Assembly: GCF_003426815.1 (NCBI RefSeq)
Contig: NZ_QKYK01000005.1
Location: 186,001 to 250,000, forward strand
Origin: Desertimonas flava
Lineage (GTDB): Bacteria > Actinomycetota > Acidimicrobiia > Acidimicrobiales > Ilumatobacteraceae
Direction of reading: 5' to 3'
Length of the DNA stretch: 64,000 nt
Below are positions 53,447-62,327 of the stretch, piece by piece (the first letter of the stretch is position 1; every line of letters starts with the position of its first letter). A model generated the notes under the pieces. It worked only from the letters and a program-made list of their open reading frames with translations, made no database searches and had not been told where the DNA came from. The position numbers and the translations under genes were made by a program.

Positions 53447-55606
53447 TCAACGCCCCTCGTCGGCCCCGATCCGGACGCGTCGCAGCAGCTGGGCGTTCAA
53501 GGCCACCACGATCGTCGACCCGCTCATCAACAGCGCGCCGACGGCCGGGGCCAGGGTGATCCCGGCGAAGGCGAGGGCACCGGCGGCGAGTGGGATGGCG
53601 ATCACGTTGTAACCGGCGGCCCACGTGAGGTTCTGCAGCATCTTGCGATAGGCGGCCTTGGACAGCCGGATGACGCCCGAGACCGTCCGCGGGTCCGACG
53701 ACGCCAGCACGACCCCGGCCGACTCGATTGCCACGTCGGTGCCGGCGCCGATGGCGAGCCCGACGTCGGCCCCGGCGAGGGCGGGGGCGTCGTTGACGCC
53801 GTCGCCGACCATCGCCACGCGCAGCCGGCGCTGCTGGAGCTCGGTGACGGCGGCGGCCTTGTCCTCGGGCAGCACCTCGGCGAAGACCTCGTCGATGCCG
53901 ATCTGGGCGGCGACCGACTCGGCGACCTGACGGGCGTCGCCGGTGATCATCACCACGTGGTCGACGCCCATCCGGTGCAGCTCGGCGACGGCGGCGGCGG
54001 CCTCCGGGCGCACCTCGTCCTCGAGGGCGAAGGCGGCGACGATGCGGTCGCTCTCCACGAGATACAGCACGGCGGCGCCCCGGCCCGTCCACCCCTCGAC
54101 GTCGGCGGCCAGCCCGTCGGGCACCGTCAGGTCCTGTTCACGGAGCAGCGACGGGCCACCGACGGCGTACGCGGTGCCGTCGACGACGGCCCGCACGCCG
54201 CGACCGGTGAGCGACTGGAACTCGCGAGCCGTCGGCACCTCGACGCCCTGCCCGTTGGCATGGCCGACGATCGCCCGGGCCAGCGGGTGTTCGCTGTCGG
54301 CTTCGATCGCCGCCGCTATGGCCACGGCTCGGGCATCGTCGCCGTCGACAGCGGCGACACCGGTGACGGCGTGATTGCCCTTCGTGAGCGTGCCGGTCTT
54401 GTCGAACAGCACGGCGTCCACCGTCCGCATGCGCTCGAGTGCGAGGCGGTCCTTGACCAGGATGCCGTTCTTGGCGGCGATCGCCGTCGACAGGGCGATG
54501 ACCAACGGGATCGCCAATCCGAGGGCGTGGGGGCAGGCGATCACCAAGACGGTCACCGTCGCCTCGATCGCCCGCTCGACGTCGCCGAGCGCGGTCCAGG
54601 TGACGAACGTGATGACCGCCGCCGCCGCAGCGACGTAGAACAGCACGGCGGCGAAGCGGTCGGCCAGCACCTGAGCCCGGCTGCTCGACGCCTGGGCGTC
54701 GGCGACCAGCCGCTGGATGCCGGCGAGCGCCGTGTCGGCCCCGACGGCGTCGATCTCGACGCGGATCGCCGAGTCCGTCGACACGGTTCCGGCCACCACG
54801 CGGTCGCCGGGCCCCTTAGCGACGGGGCGTGATTCACCGGTCACCATCGACTCGTCGAGCTCGGCCTCGCCCTCGACGATGCGCCCGTCGCCCGGGACGC
54901 GGGCGCCGGAACGGACCAGTACCCGGTCGCCCGCCCGAAGTTCGTCGAGTCCGACCTTCTCGACCGAACCGTCCTCCGTGATCCGTTCGGCGTCGTCGGG
55001 CAACAGCGCGGCGAGGGCGTCGAGGGCACCTCTCGCCTGACCGATCGCCTTCATCTCCTGCCAGTGCCCGAGCAGCATGATCGTGATCAGCGCGGCGAGC
55101 TCCCACCAGAACTCCATGTCGAACCAGTCGAGCGTCGTCGCCATCGACGCCGTCCACGCGACGGTGATCGCCATGGCGATCAGCAGCATCATTCCCGGTT
55201 GCCGGTCACGCACCTCGGCGACCGCACCGGTGAGGAACGGCCGTCCGCCCCAGACGAACAGGATCGTGCCGAGCACGGGACCGACCCAGCCGACACCGTC
55301 GATCTCGTAGTCGAACCAGTCCATGACCATCTCGCTCGACACGACGATCGGGATCGTCAACAGCAGCGACCACCAGAACAACCGGCGGAACATCGCCGGG
55401 TCGTGCCCGGCGTGCTTGTCGTGGCCGGCATGGCCGCCGTGAGCCGCGTGTGCCGGATCGGCGAGCTCGTGATGGGCGGTCGGGGTCTCGTGAGCGTCGT
55501 GGTCACCGTGACCGACACCGTGATCGACACCGTGATCGACACCGTGGTTCACGTGGCCCGCGCCATGACCGGCATGTGGCTCCATCGGGCGTGTCCGAGT
55601 CGTCAT
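53447..55606 (-). CDS. copB: Copper-translocating P-type ATPase, CopB class, with His-rich N-terminus
   Basis: 719 residues. The first 75 are a His/Gly/Asp-rich metal-binding tail (GVDHGVDHGVGHGDHDAH) in place of the CxxC domains of CopA. P1B-ATPase features follow: phosphatase motif TGESRPV, the membrane ion site CPH (Cys358-Pro-His360), phosphorylation site DKTGTLTKG (Asp402), SEHPLARA and GDGVNDAPALAGADVGLAIG. CPH and the His tail mark the CopB group, thought to export Cu(I)/Cu(II) or silver across the membrane. AGGAGGA precedes the ATG and a CsoR-like operator lies just upstream, so copper induction is expected. Confidence 0.9.
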   Translation of the reverse strand: MTTRTRPMEPHAGHGAGHVNHGVDHGVDHGVGHGDHDAHETPTAHHELADPAHAAHGGHAGHDKHAGHDPAMFRRLFWWSLLLTIPIVVSSEMVMDWFDYEIDGVGWVGPVLGTILFVWGGRPFLTGAVAEVRDRQPGMMLLIAMAITVAWTASMATTLDWFDMEFWWELAALITIMLLGHWQEMKAIGQARGALDALAALLPDDAERITEDGSVEKVGLDELRAGDRVLVRSGARVPGDGRIVEGEAELDESMVTGESRPVAKGPGDRVVAGTVSTDSAIRVEIDAVGADTALAGIQRLVADAQASSSRAQVLADRFAAVLFYVAAAAAVITFVTWTALGDVERAIEATVTVLVIACPHALGLAIPLVIALSTAIAAKNGILVKDRLALERMRTVDAVLFDKTGTLTKGNHAVTGVAAVDGDDARAVAIAAAIEADSEHPLARAIVGHANGQGVEVPTAREFQSLTGRGVRAVVDGTAYAVGGPSLLREQDLTVPDGLAADVEGWTGRGAAVLYLVESDRIVAAFALEDEVRPEAAAAVAELHRMGVDHVVMITGDARQVAESVAAQIGIDEVFAEVLPEDKAAAVTELQQRRLRVAMVGDGVNDAPALAGADVGLAIGAGTDVAIESAGVVLASSDPRTVSGVIRLSKAAYRKMLQNLTWAAGYNVIAIPLAAGALAFAGITLAPAVGALLMSGSTIVVALNAQLLRRVRIGADEGR

Positions 55607-55628
55607 TTCGTTCCTCCTGCCTCACTCG

Positions 55629-55648
55629 ATACCCTAGGGGGGTACCCC
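55629..55648 (-). promoter_or_regulatory. CsoR-like copper operator upstream of copB
   Basis: In the gene direction the site reads GGGGTACCCCCCTAGGGTAT, 23 bases before the copB start codon. The TACCC-CCT-AGGGTA pattern is that of CsoR operators, where apo-CsoR represses and Cu(I) releases it. No csoR gene is in the window. Confidence 0.65.
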
Positions 55649-55758
55649 ACCGCGTGCAACCCTTTTCTCTCGGGTGGGGCCGTCGGCCGAGGCCATGACA
55701 CCCCTTCTGTACCGTCGGACGCGGGCGAGGTAGTCCGCCGGGCCGCGCAGAGAGCGAC

Positions 55759-55806
55759 TGTCAATGAAGAGCTGTCATGGAGAGCTGTTATAGGTGATTG
55801 TTATAG
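55759..55806 (+). repeat. Four iteron-like direct repeats TGTYA(W) upstream of the ATPase gene
   Basis: TGTCA at 55759, TGTCAT at 55773, TGTTAT at 55786 and TGTTAT at 55799, at periods of 14, 13 and 13 bases. The middle two are extended to AGAGCTGTCAT and AGAGCTGTTAT. The stretch is much richer in A+T than its surroundings. It precedes the ATPase start at 55826 and may be an operator array or the binding site of the ATPase itself. Confidence 0.5.
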
Positions 55807-55825
55807 TTGTGAGGTATATTTCGAC

Positions 55826-56896
55826 GTGATCGAGAACCCGTTCCGACCGGGATTCGGGCGGCATCCGAGCCTGGTGATCGGCCGGGACGCGCTGCTCGAG
55901 TCATTCGACCGCTTCTTCGCCGCCGGCAGCGGCAAGCAGTGGGCCACGCACCTCGAGGCTCATCGCGGCACGGGCAAGACCGTCCTGCTCGACGCCATCC
56001 AAGACCGCGCCGCACAAGCCGGCTGGGTGATCGTCCAGGAGGACGCCGGATCCGCGAGCACCGGCCTCATCCGTCGGCTCACCGACCGGGTGCTGGCCCT
56101 CCGCGACGACGTGCGACCGCGCCCCAAACGGCGCCTCACCGGCGCCGGCGTTTCGGTGCTCGGCTCGGGCGCGAGCATCCAGCTCGACGCCGATCGTCCG
56201 GCGGCGTCGACGTTGCGCGGCGCCCTCGACTCGCTGCTCGACCTCGAGGTCAACGGTCTGCTCCTCACCATCGACGAGATCCACGACGCGTCATCGAGCG
56301 AGCTCAAGGAGGTGGGCAACGCCGCCCAGCACATGCTGCGCAACGGCCGGCGGTTCGCGATCGTCCTCGCCGGATTGCCCACCGGCGGAGATCGTGGTCC
56401 GACGTTCCTCGCCCGCTGCGACCATCCGGCGATCGGCGCGATCGATGACGACGACGTGCGCGCCGGGCTCGCCGCCACCGCGGCCCTCGGAGGCATCACC
56501 ATCGACGACCGGGCGATGCTGCAGCTCGTCGCGGCGTGCGCGGGCAACCCGTACATGCTGCAGCTGGTCGGCTACCACGCCGTCGAACGGACCCGGTGCA
56601 GGTCCGTCCGCCTCGCCGACGCAGTGGCGGCGGTCGCCGAGGCGACCGGCGAGATCGTCGACGCGATCACCGGTCGCGTCGTCGACGAGTTGGCGCCCCG
56701 TGAACGGGACTTCTTGATCGCCATGACCCGTTCGGGCAATCCGGCCCGCATGTCCGACGTCCGCGAGACCCTCGGCGTCTCCAGCCAGTACGCCAACGTG
56801 TATCGCACGCGGTTGATCAAGCAGGGCCTGATCCGACCCGCCGGCCATGGACTCGTCGAGTTCGGTCTCCCGGGCATCGGCGAACTACTCGCTTGA
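55826..56896 (+). CDS. AAA-type ATPase with C-terminal winged-helix domain (ORC/STAND-like)
   Basis: 356 residues from GTG 55826 (MIENPFRPGFGRHPSLVIGRDALLESFDRFF). The nucleotide site is EAHRGTGKTVLLDAI, a Walker A with R in place of a second G; Walker B is LLLTIDEIHDAS and a sensor-like IVLAGLPTGG follows. The lid ends VGYHAVERTR and a winged-helix-type C-terminus follows at about 285-356 (LAPRERDFLIAMTRSG, MSDVRETLGVSSQYANVYRTRLIKQGLIRPAGHGLVEFGLPG). This resembles Cdc6/ORC-like and archaeal-type ATPases found in many bacterial accessory loci. Function is unknown; the wHTH and the repeats upstream suggest DNA binding. Confidence 0.75.
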   Translation: MIENPFRPGFGRHPSLVIGRDALLESFDRFFAAGSGKQWATHLEAHRGTGKTVLLDAIQDRAAQAGWVIVQEDAGSASTGLIRRLTDRVLALRDDVRPRPKRRLTGAGVSVLGSGASIQLDADRPAASTLRGALDSLLDLEVNGLLLTIDEIHDASSSELKEVGNAAQHMLRNGRRFAIVLAGLPTGGDRGPTFLARCDHPAIGAIDDDDVRAGLAATAALGGITIDDRAMLQLVAACAGNPYMLQLVGYHAVERTRCRSVRLADAVAAVAEATGEIVDAITGRVVDELAPRERDFLIAMTRSGNPARMSDVRETLGVSSQYANVYRTRLIKQGLIRPAGHGLVEFGLPGIGELLA

Positions 56897-56931
56897 GCCG
56901 ACATCCGGTACCGCCCGAGTCCCGTCACGGA

Positions 56932-56950
56932 TGTCCGGCCACAGCGGACA
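56932..56950. terminator. Possible terminator between convergent ATPase and VOC genes
   Basis: TGTCCG-GCCACAG-CGGACA forms a six-base stem with a seven-base loop in the 75-base gap between stop codons. A larger pairing of GACATCCG (56919-56926) with CGGATGTC (56928-56935) would be mutually exclusive. No U tract. Confidence 0.35.
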
Positions 56951-56971
56951 CTCGGAGACACGGCTGTCGGG

Positions 56972-57364
56972 TCAGTCCGGCACGCCCATGTCCCACCTGC
57001 TGAGACAGAACGGATACCCGACGGGATCGAGCATCACGATGCAGTGATCGTCGTTGGGTTGGAATTCCGCCCGGGTGGCACCGCACCGGCTGGCGTGGTC
57101 GACGGCGGTCTCTAGGTCGCTGACGTGGAAGTCGAGATGCATGCGGACCGGCTGCTCCTCGCCGGGCCACGTGGGCGGGGTGTACGTGGCGACCGTCTGG
57201 ACGTCGATCCGACCATTGGGGCCGGTGACCACGGCCCAGTAGTCGTCGGCGAAGGTGACGACCCCGCCGGTCAGCGCGGCGTAGAACTTCGCCAGCGCGC
57301 GGGCGTCCGGGGCGTGGACGGTTGGTGCCGTCAGCCGCGGGTACGCGGCCGCCTCATCGCTCAT
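56972..57364 (-). CDS. VOC (glyoxalase/bleomycin-resistance) family protein
   Basis: 130 residues. VOC pattern: LTAPTVHAPDARALAKFYAALTGG, a middle MHLDFHVSDLETAVDHASRCGATRAE and an end CIVMLDPVGYPFCLSRWD. His in HLDFHV and residues near the end can bind metal in family members. The product and substrate are not recognisable; such single-gene VOC proteins are often dioxygenase- or isomerase-like or bind drugs. Confidence 0.82.
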   Translation of the reverse strand: MSDEAAAYPRLTAPTVHAPDARALAKFYAALTGGVVTFADDYWAVVTGPNGRIDVQTVATYTPPTWPGEEQPVRMHLDFHVSDLETAVDHASRCGATRAEFQPNDDHCIVMLDPVGYPFCLSRWDMGVPD

Positions 57365-57505
57365 GCGTCAGTGACGCCGCTGCCGGCGGCAACTCATCGC
57401 GTTCAGCGCACCCGCCATCGCGCGATGACCTTCGGCCCTGGTCGCAGCACCGGAGGCGGCCGACACTGGAGCCAAGAGGCGATTCGGACCCATCAGGAGG
57501 ACGTC

Positions 57506-58351
57506 ATGTTCAATCGCATCATCGTTCCCGTCGACGGCAGCCACGCATCGTGGCGCGCCACCTCGGTGGGCGACCGGCTGGCCGTGACCTGCGAGGCCGA
57601 CCTCGAGCTGGTGTACGTCGAGTCGAGGCTGGGCGATCCCGTCAAGGACTGGATCGATGGCCAGATGGAGGACACCACCTGGACCGGATCGCCGCCGACG
57701 CTGACGGTGCTCGACGGCCCGCAGGGCGCCGCCCAGGCGATCGCCGACCACTTCACGTCGGTCAACGGCGCCATGTTGGTGATCGCGAGCAACGGTCGAG
57801 GCCGATCGGAGGTGGTCCTCGGCAGCGTGATGGCCGACGTGCTCTCGTTGACCGCCGGCCCGCTGATCGTCGTCGGACCGAACGTCGATGTGACCGCCGA
57901 ACCCAAGGGCGAGCTGCTCGTCTCCGTCGACGGCTCGGACCTCTCGGAGACGGCACTCGGTCTCGCCGGCGCGTGGGGCATCGGGCTGCACTTGAGGCCG
58001 TGGGTGGTGTCGGTCGCCGAGCCGGGACCGGTGGTGGCCGGGGATGCGTCCGAGAGCGGCTACGTCGCCCGAGCGGCCCACCAGCTGTCGGCTCGGACGG
58101 GGCGTGACACCGAGTTCGAGGTGCTGCACGACGACCATCCGGCGCGGGCGATCACCCAGTTCGCCGAGAGCCTCGACGCCGGGCTGATCGTCATGGCCAC
58201 CCACGGTCGAGGCGGACTGGCTCGCCTGCGGCTCGGCAGCGTTGCCGCCGACGTCGTGCGCCACGCTCGCTGCCCCGTCGTGTTGATGCGGCCGCCGGAG
58301 CTACTGTTCGAGCACGGTGGGGCAACGACCACCGACACCGTCGACGCGTGA
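57506..58351 (+). CDS. Universal stress protein with two UspA domains
   Basis: 281 residues, ATG behind AGGAGG. Two UspA domains lie in tandem, starting MFNRIIVPVDGSHASW and LLVSVDGSDLSETALGLAG. Both end with the ATP-binding loop: GRGRSEVVLGSVMADVL and GRGGLARLRLGSVAADVV, the G-2x-G-9x-G(S/T) pattern. Tandem Usp proteins bind ATP and help survival during hypoxia or starvation. The gene stands alone before the DUF4389 gene, 36 bases apart, so they may be co-transcribed. Confidence 0.88.
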   Translation: MFNRIIVPVDGSHASWRATSVGDRLAVTCEADLELVYVESRLGDPVKDWIDGQMEDTTWTGSPPTLTVLDGPQGAAQAIADHFTSVNGAMLVIASNGRGRSEVVLGSVMADVLSLTAGPLIVVGPNVDVTAEPKGELLVSVDGSDLSETALGLAGAWGIGLHLRPWVVSVAEPGPVVAGDASESGYVARAAHQLSARTGRDTEFEVLHDDHPARAITQFAESLDAGLIVMATHGRGGLARLRLGSVAADVVRHARCPVVLMRPPELLFEHGGATTTDTVDA

Positions 58352-58387
58352 GCGCGCTCGGAGGTCGGACATCGAGAAGGAGCGGCC

Positions 58388-59818
58388 ATGAGAGCCGGTC
58401 GGATCGTGATGATGATCGTCGGCAGCGTGCTGGCTCTGGCCGGCTTCGCCATGGTGGTCGGTGGCGGGGCGGCGATCGTCGGCTACGCCACGCAGCGTGA
58501 TGACGGGTTCTTCACCACCGGCGACCTCCGTCTCGCCTCACCCACCTATGCCATCACGTCGGATCACATCGACCTCGACAGCGACCCGGGGCCGGGTGAC
58601 TGGCTGATCGACCGCGGCGCCCTCGGGACCGTTCGTCTCGAGGTCGACGCAGCGGCCGCGGCCGAGCCGGCCGAGGTGTTCGTCGGGATCGGGCCGAGCG
58701 ACGACGTCGACGCCTATCTCGACGGCGTTGGCCACGACCGCGTCCGCGACGTCGACTTGTCGCCCGACCGCGTCACCTATCGGCGATCACCGGGCGAGCG
58801 CACTCCGACGCCTCCCGGCGACGAGACGTTCTGGGTGGCGTCGGTGACGACCGACGCCACCGACGCCCTCGAGTGGGAGGTCGAATCCGGCGACTGGACG
58901 ATCGTGGTGATGAACGCCGACGCCAGTCGCGGCGTGGACGTCGACACCGACGTCGGCATCCAGCTCGACTGGTTCCTCCCGGCGGCGATCGGCCTCCTCG
59001 TCGGCGGCCTGGCCCTGCTGGCCGGCGGGACCGCGCTGATCGTCGCCGGCAGCCGCGGTGTGAGCCGCGCCACCGAGGAGCCGGTGACTGCCTTCGCACC
59101 GCCGGTGGGGCCGCGGACCGGCGACGAGCAGCCCGCCCGGCCGGCCTACCCGCTGCAGCTCACCGGCCATCTCGACGCCGAGCTGAGCCGCGGCCTGTGG
59201 CTCGTCAAGTGGCTGCTGGCGATCCCGCATTACATCGTGCTCGTGTTCTTGTGGATCGCTTTCGTCGTCAGCACGATCATCGTGTTCTTCGCCGTCCTGT
59301 TCACCGGGCGCTACCCCCGGGCGTTGTTCGACTTCAACGTCGGCGTGCTGCGCTGGAGCTGGCGCGTCGGGTTCTACTCGTTCAGCGCGCTGGGCACCGA
59401 TCGCTACCCGCCGTTCAGCCTGCAGCCGGCCGACTACCCCGCCGAACTGACCGTCACCTATCCCGCGCAGTTGTCACGCGGTCTCGTGCTGGTGAAGTGG
59501 TGGCTCCTCGCCCTGCCCCATTACGTCGTGATCGGGTTGTTCGGCACGGGCTGGTGGCTCGGCTGGGGCGACACCGAGCGGGGCGAGTGGGCCCGCAACG
59601 GGGGGTTCGGGTTGCTCGGCGTGCTGGTCGTCATCGCCGGGGTCGTGCTGCTCGTGCGCGGCCGCTACCCGCGCGGGATCTTCGATCTGGTGATGGGTCT
59701 CAACCGTTGGACGTATCGCGTGGCCGCCTACGCCGCCTTGATGACCGACGAGTACCCGCCGTTCCGGCTCGATCAAGGCGGCGCCGACGCCGCCGGGCCC
59801 GCGGCGCCGCGTCTCTGA
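58388..59818 (+). CDS. Membrane protein with two DUF4389 domains
   Basis: 476 residues, GAAGGAG before ATG. An N-terminal span ([21 protein letters not shown]), an extracellular part of about 150 residues with [18 protein letters not shown], a second span at about 195-220, then two DUF4389 copies: [25 protein letters not shown] with [25 protein letters not shown] and [25 protein letters not shown] with [27 protein letters not shown]4389 proteins are of unknown function and common in actinobacteria. The stop falls in a 21-bp tandem repeat. Confidence 0.85.
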   Translation: MRAGRIVMMIVGSVLALAGFAMVVGGGAAIVGYATQRDDGFFTTGDLRLASPTYAITSDHIDLDSDPGPGDWLIDRGALGTVRLEVDAAAAAEPAEVFVGIGPSDDVDAYLDGVGHDRVRDVDLSPDRVTYRRSPGERTPTPPGDETFWVASVTTDATDALEWEVESGDWTIVVMNADASRGVDVDTDVGIQLDWFLPAAIGLLVGGLALLAGGTALIVAGSRGVSRATEEPVTAFAPPVGPRTGDEQPARPAYPLQLTGHLDAELSRGLWLVKWLLAIPHYIVLVFLWIAFVVSTIIVFFAVLFTGRYPRALFDFNVGVLRWSWRVGFYSFSALGTDRYPPFSLQPADYPAELTVTYPAQLSRGLVLVKWWLLALPHYVVIGLFGTGWWLGWGDTERGEWARNGGFGLLGVLVVIAGVVLLVRGRYPRGIFDLVMGLNRWTYRVAAYAALMTDEYPPFRLDQGGADAAGPAAPRL

Positions 59819-59871
59819 CACTCCACGCCGCGCCTCTAACACTCCACGCCGCGCCTCTGACACTCCACGCC
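59809..59871 (+). repeat. Three tandem 21-bp repeats across the stop codon
   Basis: Units at 59809-59829, 59830-59850 and 59851-59871, of the form GCGCCTCTGACACTCCACGCC with one or two changes. The period is seven codons, so the stop codon (TGA, then TAA, then TGA) is repeated in frame three times. A recent slippage duplication is the simplest reading. Confidence 0.85.
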
Positions 59872-60068
59872 GTGATGACGGCGCCGCACACGCCCTCGAG
59901 CGCCCCGTTCGACGTCCCGGCGACCCTGGGACCGACGTCCGAGCGACGTCGGGACCGATGGCGAAGAGGCCGGGCCCTTCGTCCCTATCTCATGAGCTGA
60001 GAACTGGCTTCGATGGTGAACAAGAGGTTCGTGAGCGACACGGACCAGATCGAAGGGATCGGTGTGAG

Positions 60069-60791
60069 ATGAACAAGCGTTTGCAGCTGGTAGGTGTCTT
60101 CCTCGGAGTTGCCGGCCTCGGGTTCGGCATCGCCGGCGCAGTGGCCTACGCCAAGGTCCAGGACGGCTACGACTCCTTGCAGGCGTTCAGCGAGCAGCAG
60201 AACGTCACGCTCAGCTACAACGAGGACGGCCAGCTGACGGACCGTGGAGAGACCGCCGGGGCCGAGGCGATCATGTCACTGCTCGAGGACGACTGGAAGT
60301 ACCCGGTCGTCGAGAGTGATCTCGACCCGAACGACCCGCTGGTGAACACGGCGACCGAGTACATGTACCAGATGGCGACCATCAGCTATCACGTGCTGCA
60401 CGGGACCCAGGAGGTCGTGCTCGACGAAGACGTCACCACCGACAGCGGCGAGGTCTTCCCGGCCGGCACCTACGAGTTCGACGTCGACGGTCGCTACTGG
60501 ACCGACTTCGACCGGGCGAACCCGATCGAGGCGGCCGCTCGGGAGCAGGCGTGGACCGGCACGGTGCACGGTCTGGTCGGCGAGCTCGGAGTCGGCACGG
60601 TGACCCACAGCACGCTGCAGATGGGCCTGGCGCTGGCGGCCCTGTTCGCCGGACTGGGTCTGGTGCTGATCGCCACAGGCGCCGGGTTGGTGTGGGTGAG
60701 CCGCTCGAAGGGCGTGGTGATCCCCGACACGATCCCCGAGGGGTTCGTGACCGAGCGCATCGACGAGAAGCCGGCAACGGCCAAGCTCTGA
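60069..60791 (+). CDS. Hypothetical two-span membrane protein
   Basis: 240 residues from ATG 60069 (MNKRLQLVGVFLGVAGLGFG). An N-terminal span (about 7-27), a soluble, acidic outer part of about 150 residues (LSYNEDGQLTDRGETAGAEAIMSLLEDDWKYPVVESDLDPNDPLVN; EEFP-like DSGEVFPAGTYEFDVDGRYW) and a second span at about 195-220 (LALAALFAGLGLVLIATG). No family recognised. The terminator at 60812 follows. Confidence 0.7.
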   Translation: MNKRLQLVGVFLGVAGLGFGIAGAVAYAKVQDGYDSLQAFSEQQNVTLSYNEDGQLTDRGETAGAEAIMSLLEDDWKYPVVESDLDPNDPLVNTATEYMYQMATISYHVLHGTQEVVLDEDVTTDSGEVFPAGTYEFDVDGRYWTDFDRANPIEAAAREQAWTGTVHGLVGELGVGTVTHSTLQMGLALAALFAGLGLVLIATGAGLVWVSRSKGVVIPDTIPEGFVTERIDEKPATAKL

Positions 60792-60811
60792 CGCCGATCC
60801 CGTCGAGACCC

Positions 60812-60843
60812 GGAGCGGGTCCCTCCTCGGAGGGACCCGCTCC
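60812..60843 (+). terminator. Strong terminator hairpin
   Basis: GGAGCGGGTCCCTCC, TC, then the exact complement GGAGGGACCCGCTCC: 15 perfect pairs, 20 bases after the stop of the membrane-protein gene. No U tract, typical of actinobacteria. Confidence 0.75.
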
Positions 60844-60964
60844 GTCGCGTCCGGGGCTCGATCGGGTGGTGCTTGCCCGCAGCCTCGCTTCTGGGCGCGT
60901 GGACAGGCGGGGCACCGGGGGCCGGCGGCGAGGCGGGCCACCGCCGGCGCTCCCGGGGCGCGGC

Positions 60965-62182
60965 TCAGTGCGCCGCCCCCGCCGCCTCCATGATCCGGCC
61001 GACGTTGGCGGGGTCGAAGAATTCGGGGATCGGCAGGGTGCCGGCCTGCACGCTGGCGAAGTCGTCCATCGCCGATTGGCTCCGGGCCACGGCGCCGAGC
61101 AGCTGGGCCAGCTCGGGCGGGGGCGGGGCGAGCTGGGCGAAGTCGAAGGTCATCTCGTACATCGCCGCCACCCGATCGTCGCGTGCCTGCTGGTATCCCG
61201 CCATCGCCTCGTCGAAGGCGCTGTGCCCGCCGAACGTGGCGTCGAGCGCGTCGGCGAGGAGTTCGGCGTCCAAGAAGGCGTCGGTGATGCCCTGGGCGGT
61301 GATCGGGTGCAGGTGGTAGCCGGCGTCTCCCACCAGCGCCCAACCCGGGCCGAACGGCCGCCGGAAGTACCCACTGAGTCCGGCCGCCGTGCGGAAGCGC
61401 TCCTCGCGTTTGCCGGACCGGACCTGCTCGCCCAAGTCCGGGGCCGCGCCCAGCGCCTGCTCCAACGCGCCGTCAGGGTCGTGCCGGGCAACGGCGAAGG
61501 CGTCGGGCTGGAGCCCGAGGATGACGAGCGTCAGGTCGTCGTGGGTGGGGAACGCCGCCATGCCGAACCCGTCACGGACCACCACGTCGAAGCCGGCGCT
61601 GCCCACGCCACTCCAGTAGGAGTACATCGCCGGGCCGACCGCCGGTTTCGTGCGGTACTCCTCCGGGGTCACCGCCTTGGCCACCATCGAGTTCCGACCG
61701 TCGGCGCCGATCACCATCGTGGCGCGCTCGGTGACCGTCTGTCCCCCGGCGTCGTGTCCGCGCACGCCGACCACCGTGCCGCTCTCAACGAGGATCTCGT
61801 CCACCGAGAAGCCCTCACGCACGTCGACGCCGGCGTCGGCCGCCGCGTGCACGAGCATCGTGTCGAGGATCGTCCGGCGCGGGCAGTAGGCGACGTCCAC
61901 GCCGTCGATCGCCTGCGGCTGCCCGCTGATCGTGAACGGCCCGAAGTCGAAGCGATAGGTGCGGATCGGCGGGCAGCCCGTTGCGGCGAGCTGCCCGTCG
62001 AGCCCCCAGCGGGCCAGCGCGGCCATCCCGGGTGCGTGGATCACGTGCGTGGACACGGTGTCGCTCGGGAACGTCGCCCGATCGACCAGCAGTACCCGGT
62101 GACCCTTGCGGGCGAGCAACATGGCCGTCGGCGAACCCCCGCAACGCGCCCCCACCACGATGGCGTCATAGACCTGTGACAT
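60965..62182 (-). CDS. FAD-dependent monooxygenase/oxidoreductase (PHBH-type fold)
   Basis: 405 residues, ATG 62182 after GGGAGGA. The dinucleotide motif is DAIVVGARCGGSPTAMLLAR (GxRxGG variant of GxGxxG), with a middle VIGADGRNS and the FAD-pyrophosphate motif ALVGDAGYHLHPITAQGITDAFLDAELLADAL. This resembles geranylgeranyl-reductase-like and aromatic-hydroxylase-like enzymes. It probably acts on a small or lipid substrate, using NAD(P)H. The nearest genes give no pathway. Confidence 0.85.
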   Translation of the reverse strand: MSQVYDAIVVGARCGGSPTAMLLARKGHRVLLVDRATFPSDTVSTHVIHAPGMAALARWGLDGQLAATGCPPIRTYRFDFGPFTISGQPQAIDGVDVAYCPRRTILDTMLVHAAADAGVDVREGFSVDEILVESGTVVGVRGHDAGGQTVTERATMVIGADGRNSMVAKAVTPEEYRTKPAVGPAMYSYWSGVGSAGFDVVVRDGFGMAAFPTHDDLTLVILGLQPDAFAVARHDPDGALEQALGAAPDLGEQVRSGKREERFRTAAGLSGYFRRPFGPGWALVGDAGYHLHPITAQGITDAFLDAELLADALDATFGGHSAFDEAMAGYQQARDDRVAAMYEMTFDFAQLAPPPPELAQLLGAVARSQSAMDDFASVQAGTLPIPEFFDPANVGRIMEAAGAAH

Positions 62183-62247
62183 CACGTCCTCCCCTCTCTG
62201 GGAGAACTGTCCCCGCCGGCGAACCCGCGTTACACCGCCGACCCCCA

Positions 62248-62316
62248 CCCATCCGAGTGTTGAAGCGCGCCCGAGTGTTGGGCGCCCCCCGGTGGGACGT
62301 TCAACACTCGGATGGG
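62248..62316. repeat. 69-bp palindromic element, copy 1
   Basis: A perfect 17-base inverted repeat (CCCATCCGAGTGTTGAA at 62248-62264 against 62300-62316), with an inner GCGCCC (62267-62272) and GGGCGC (62280-62285) pair. It shares 66 of 69 bases with 63778-63846. It lies just downstream of the secreted-protein stop and could terminate it. Confidence 0.85.
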
Positions 62317-62327
62317 CGATGGGTCGG

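Noticed and set aside
55826-56896. AAA ATPase as a known defence gene or a plasmid replication initiator
   Set aside because: No effector domain, no origin-like region beyond the short repeats and no partner gene; evidence is too thin for either call.
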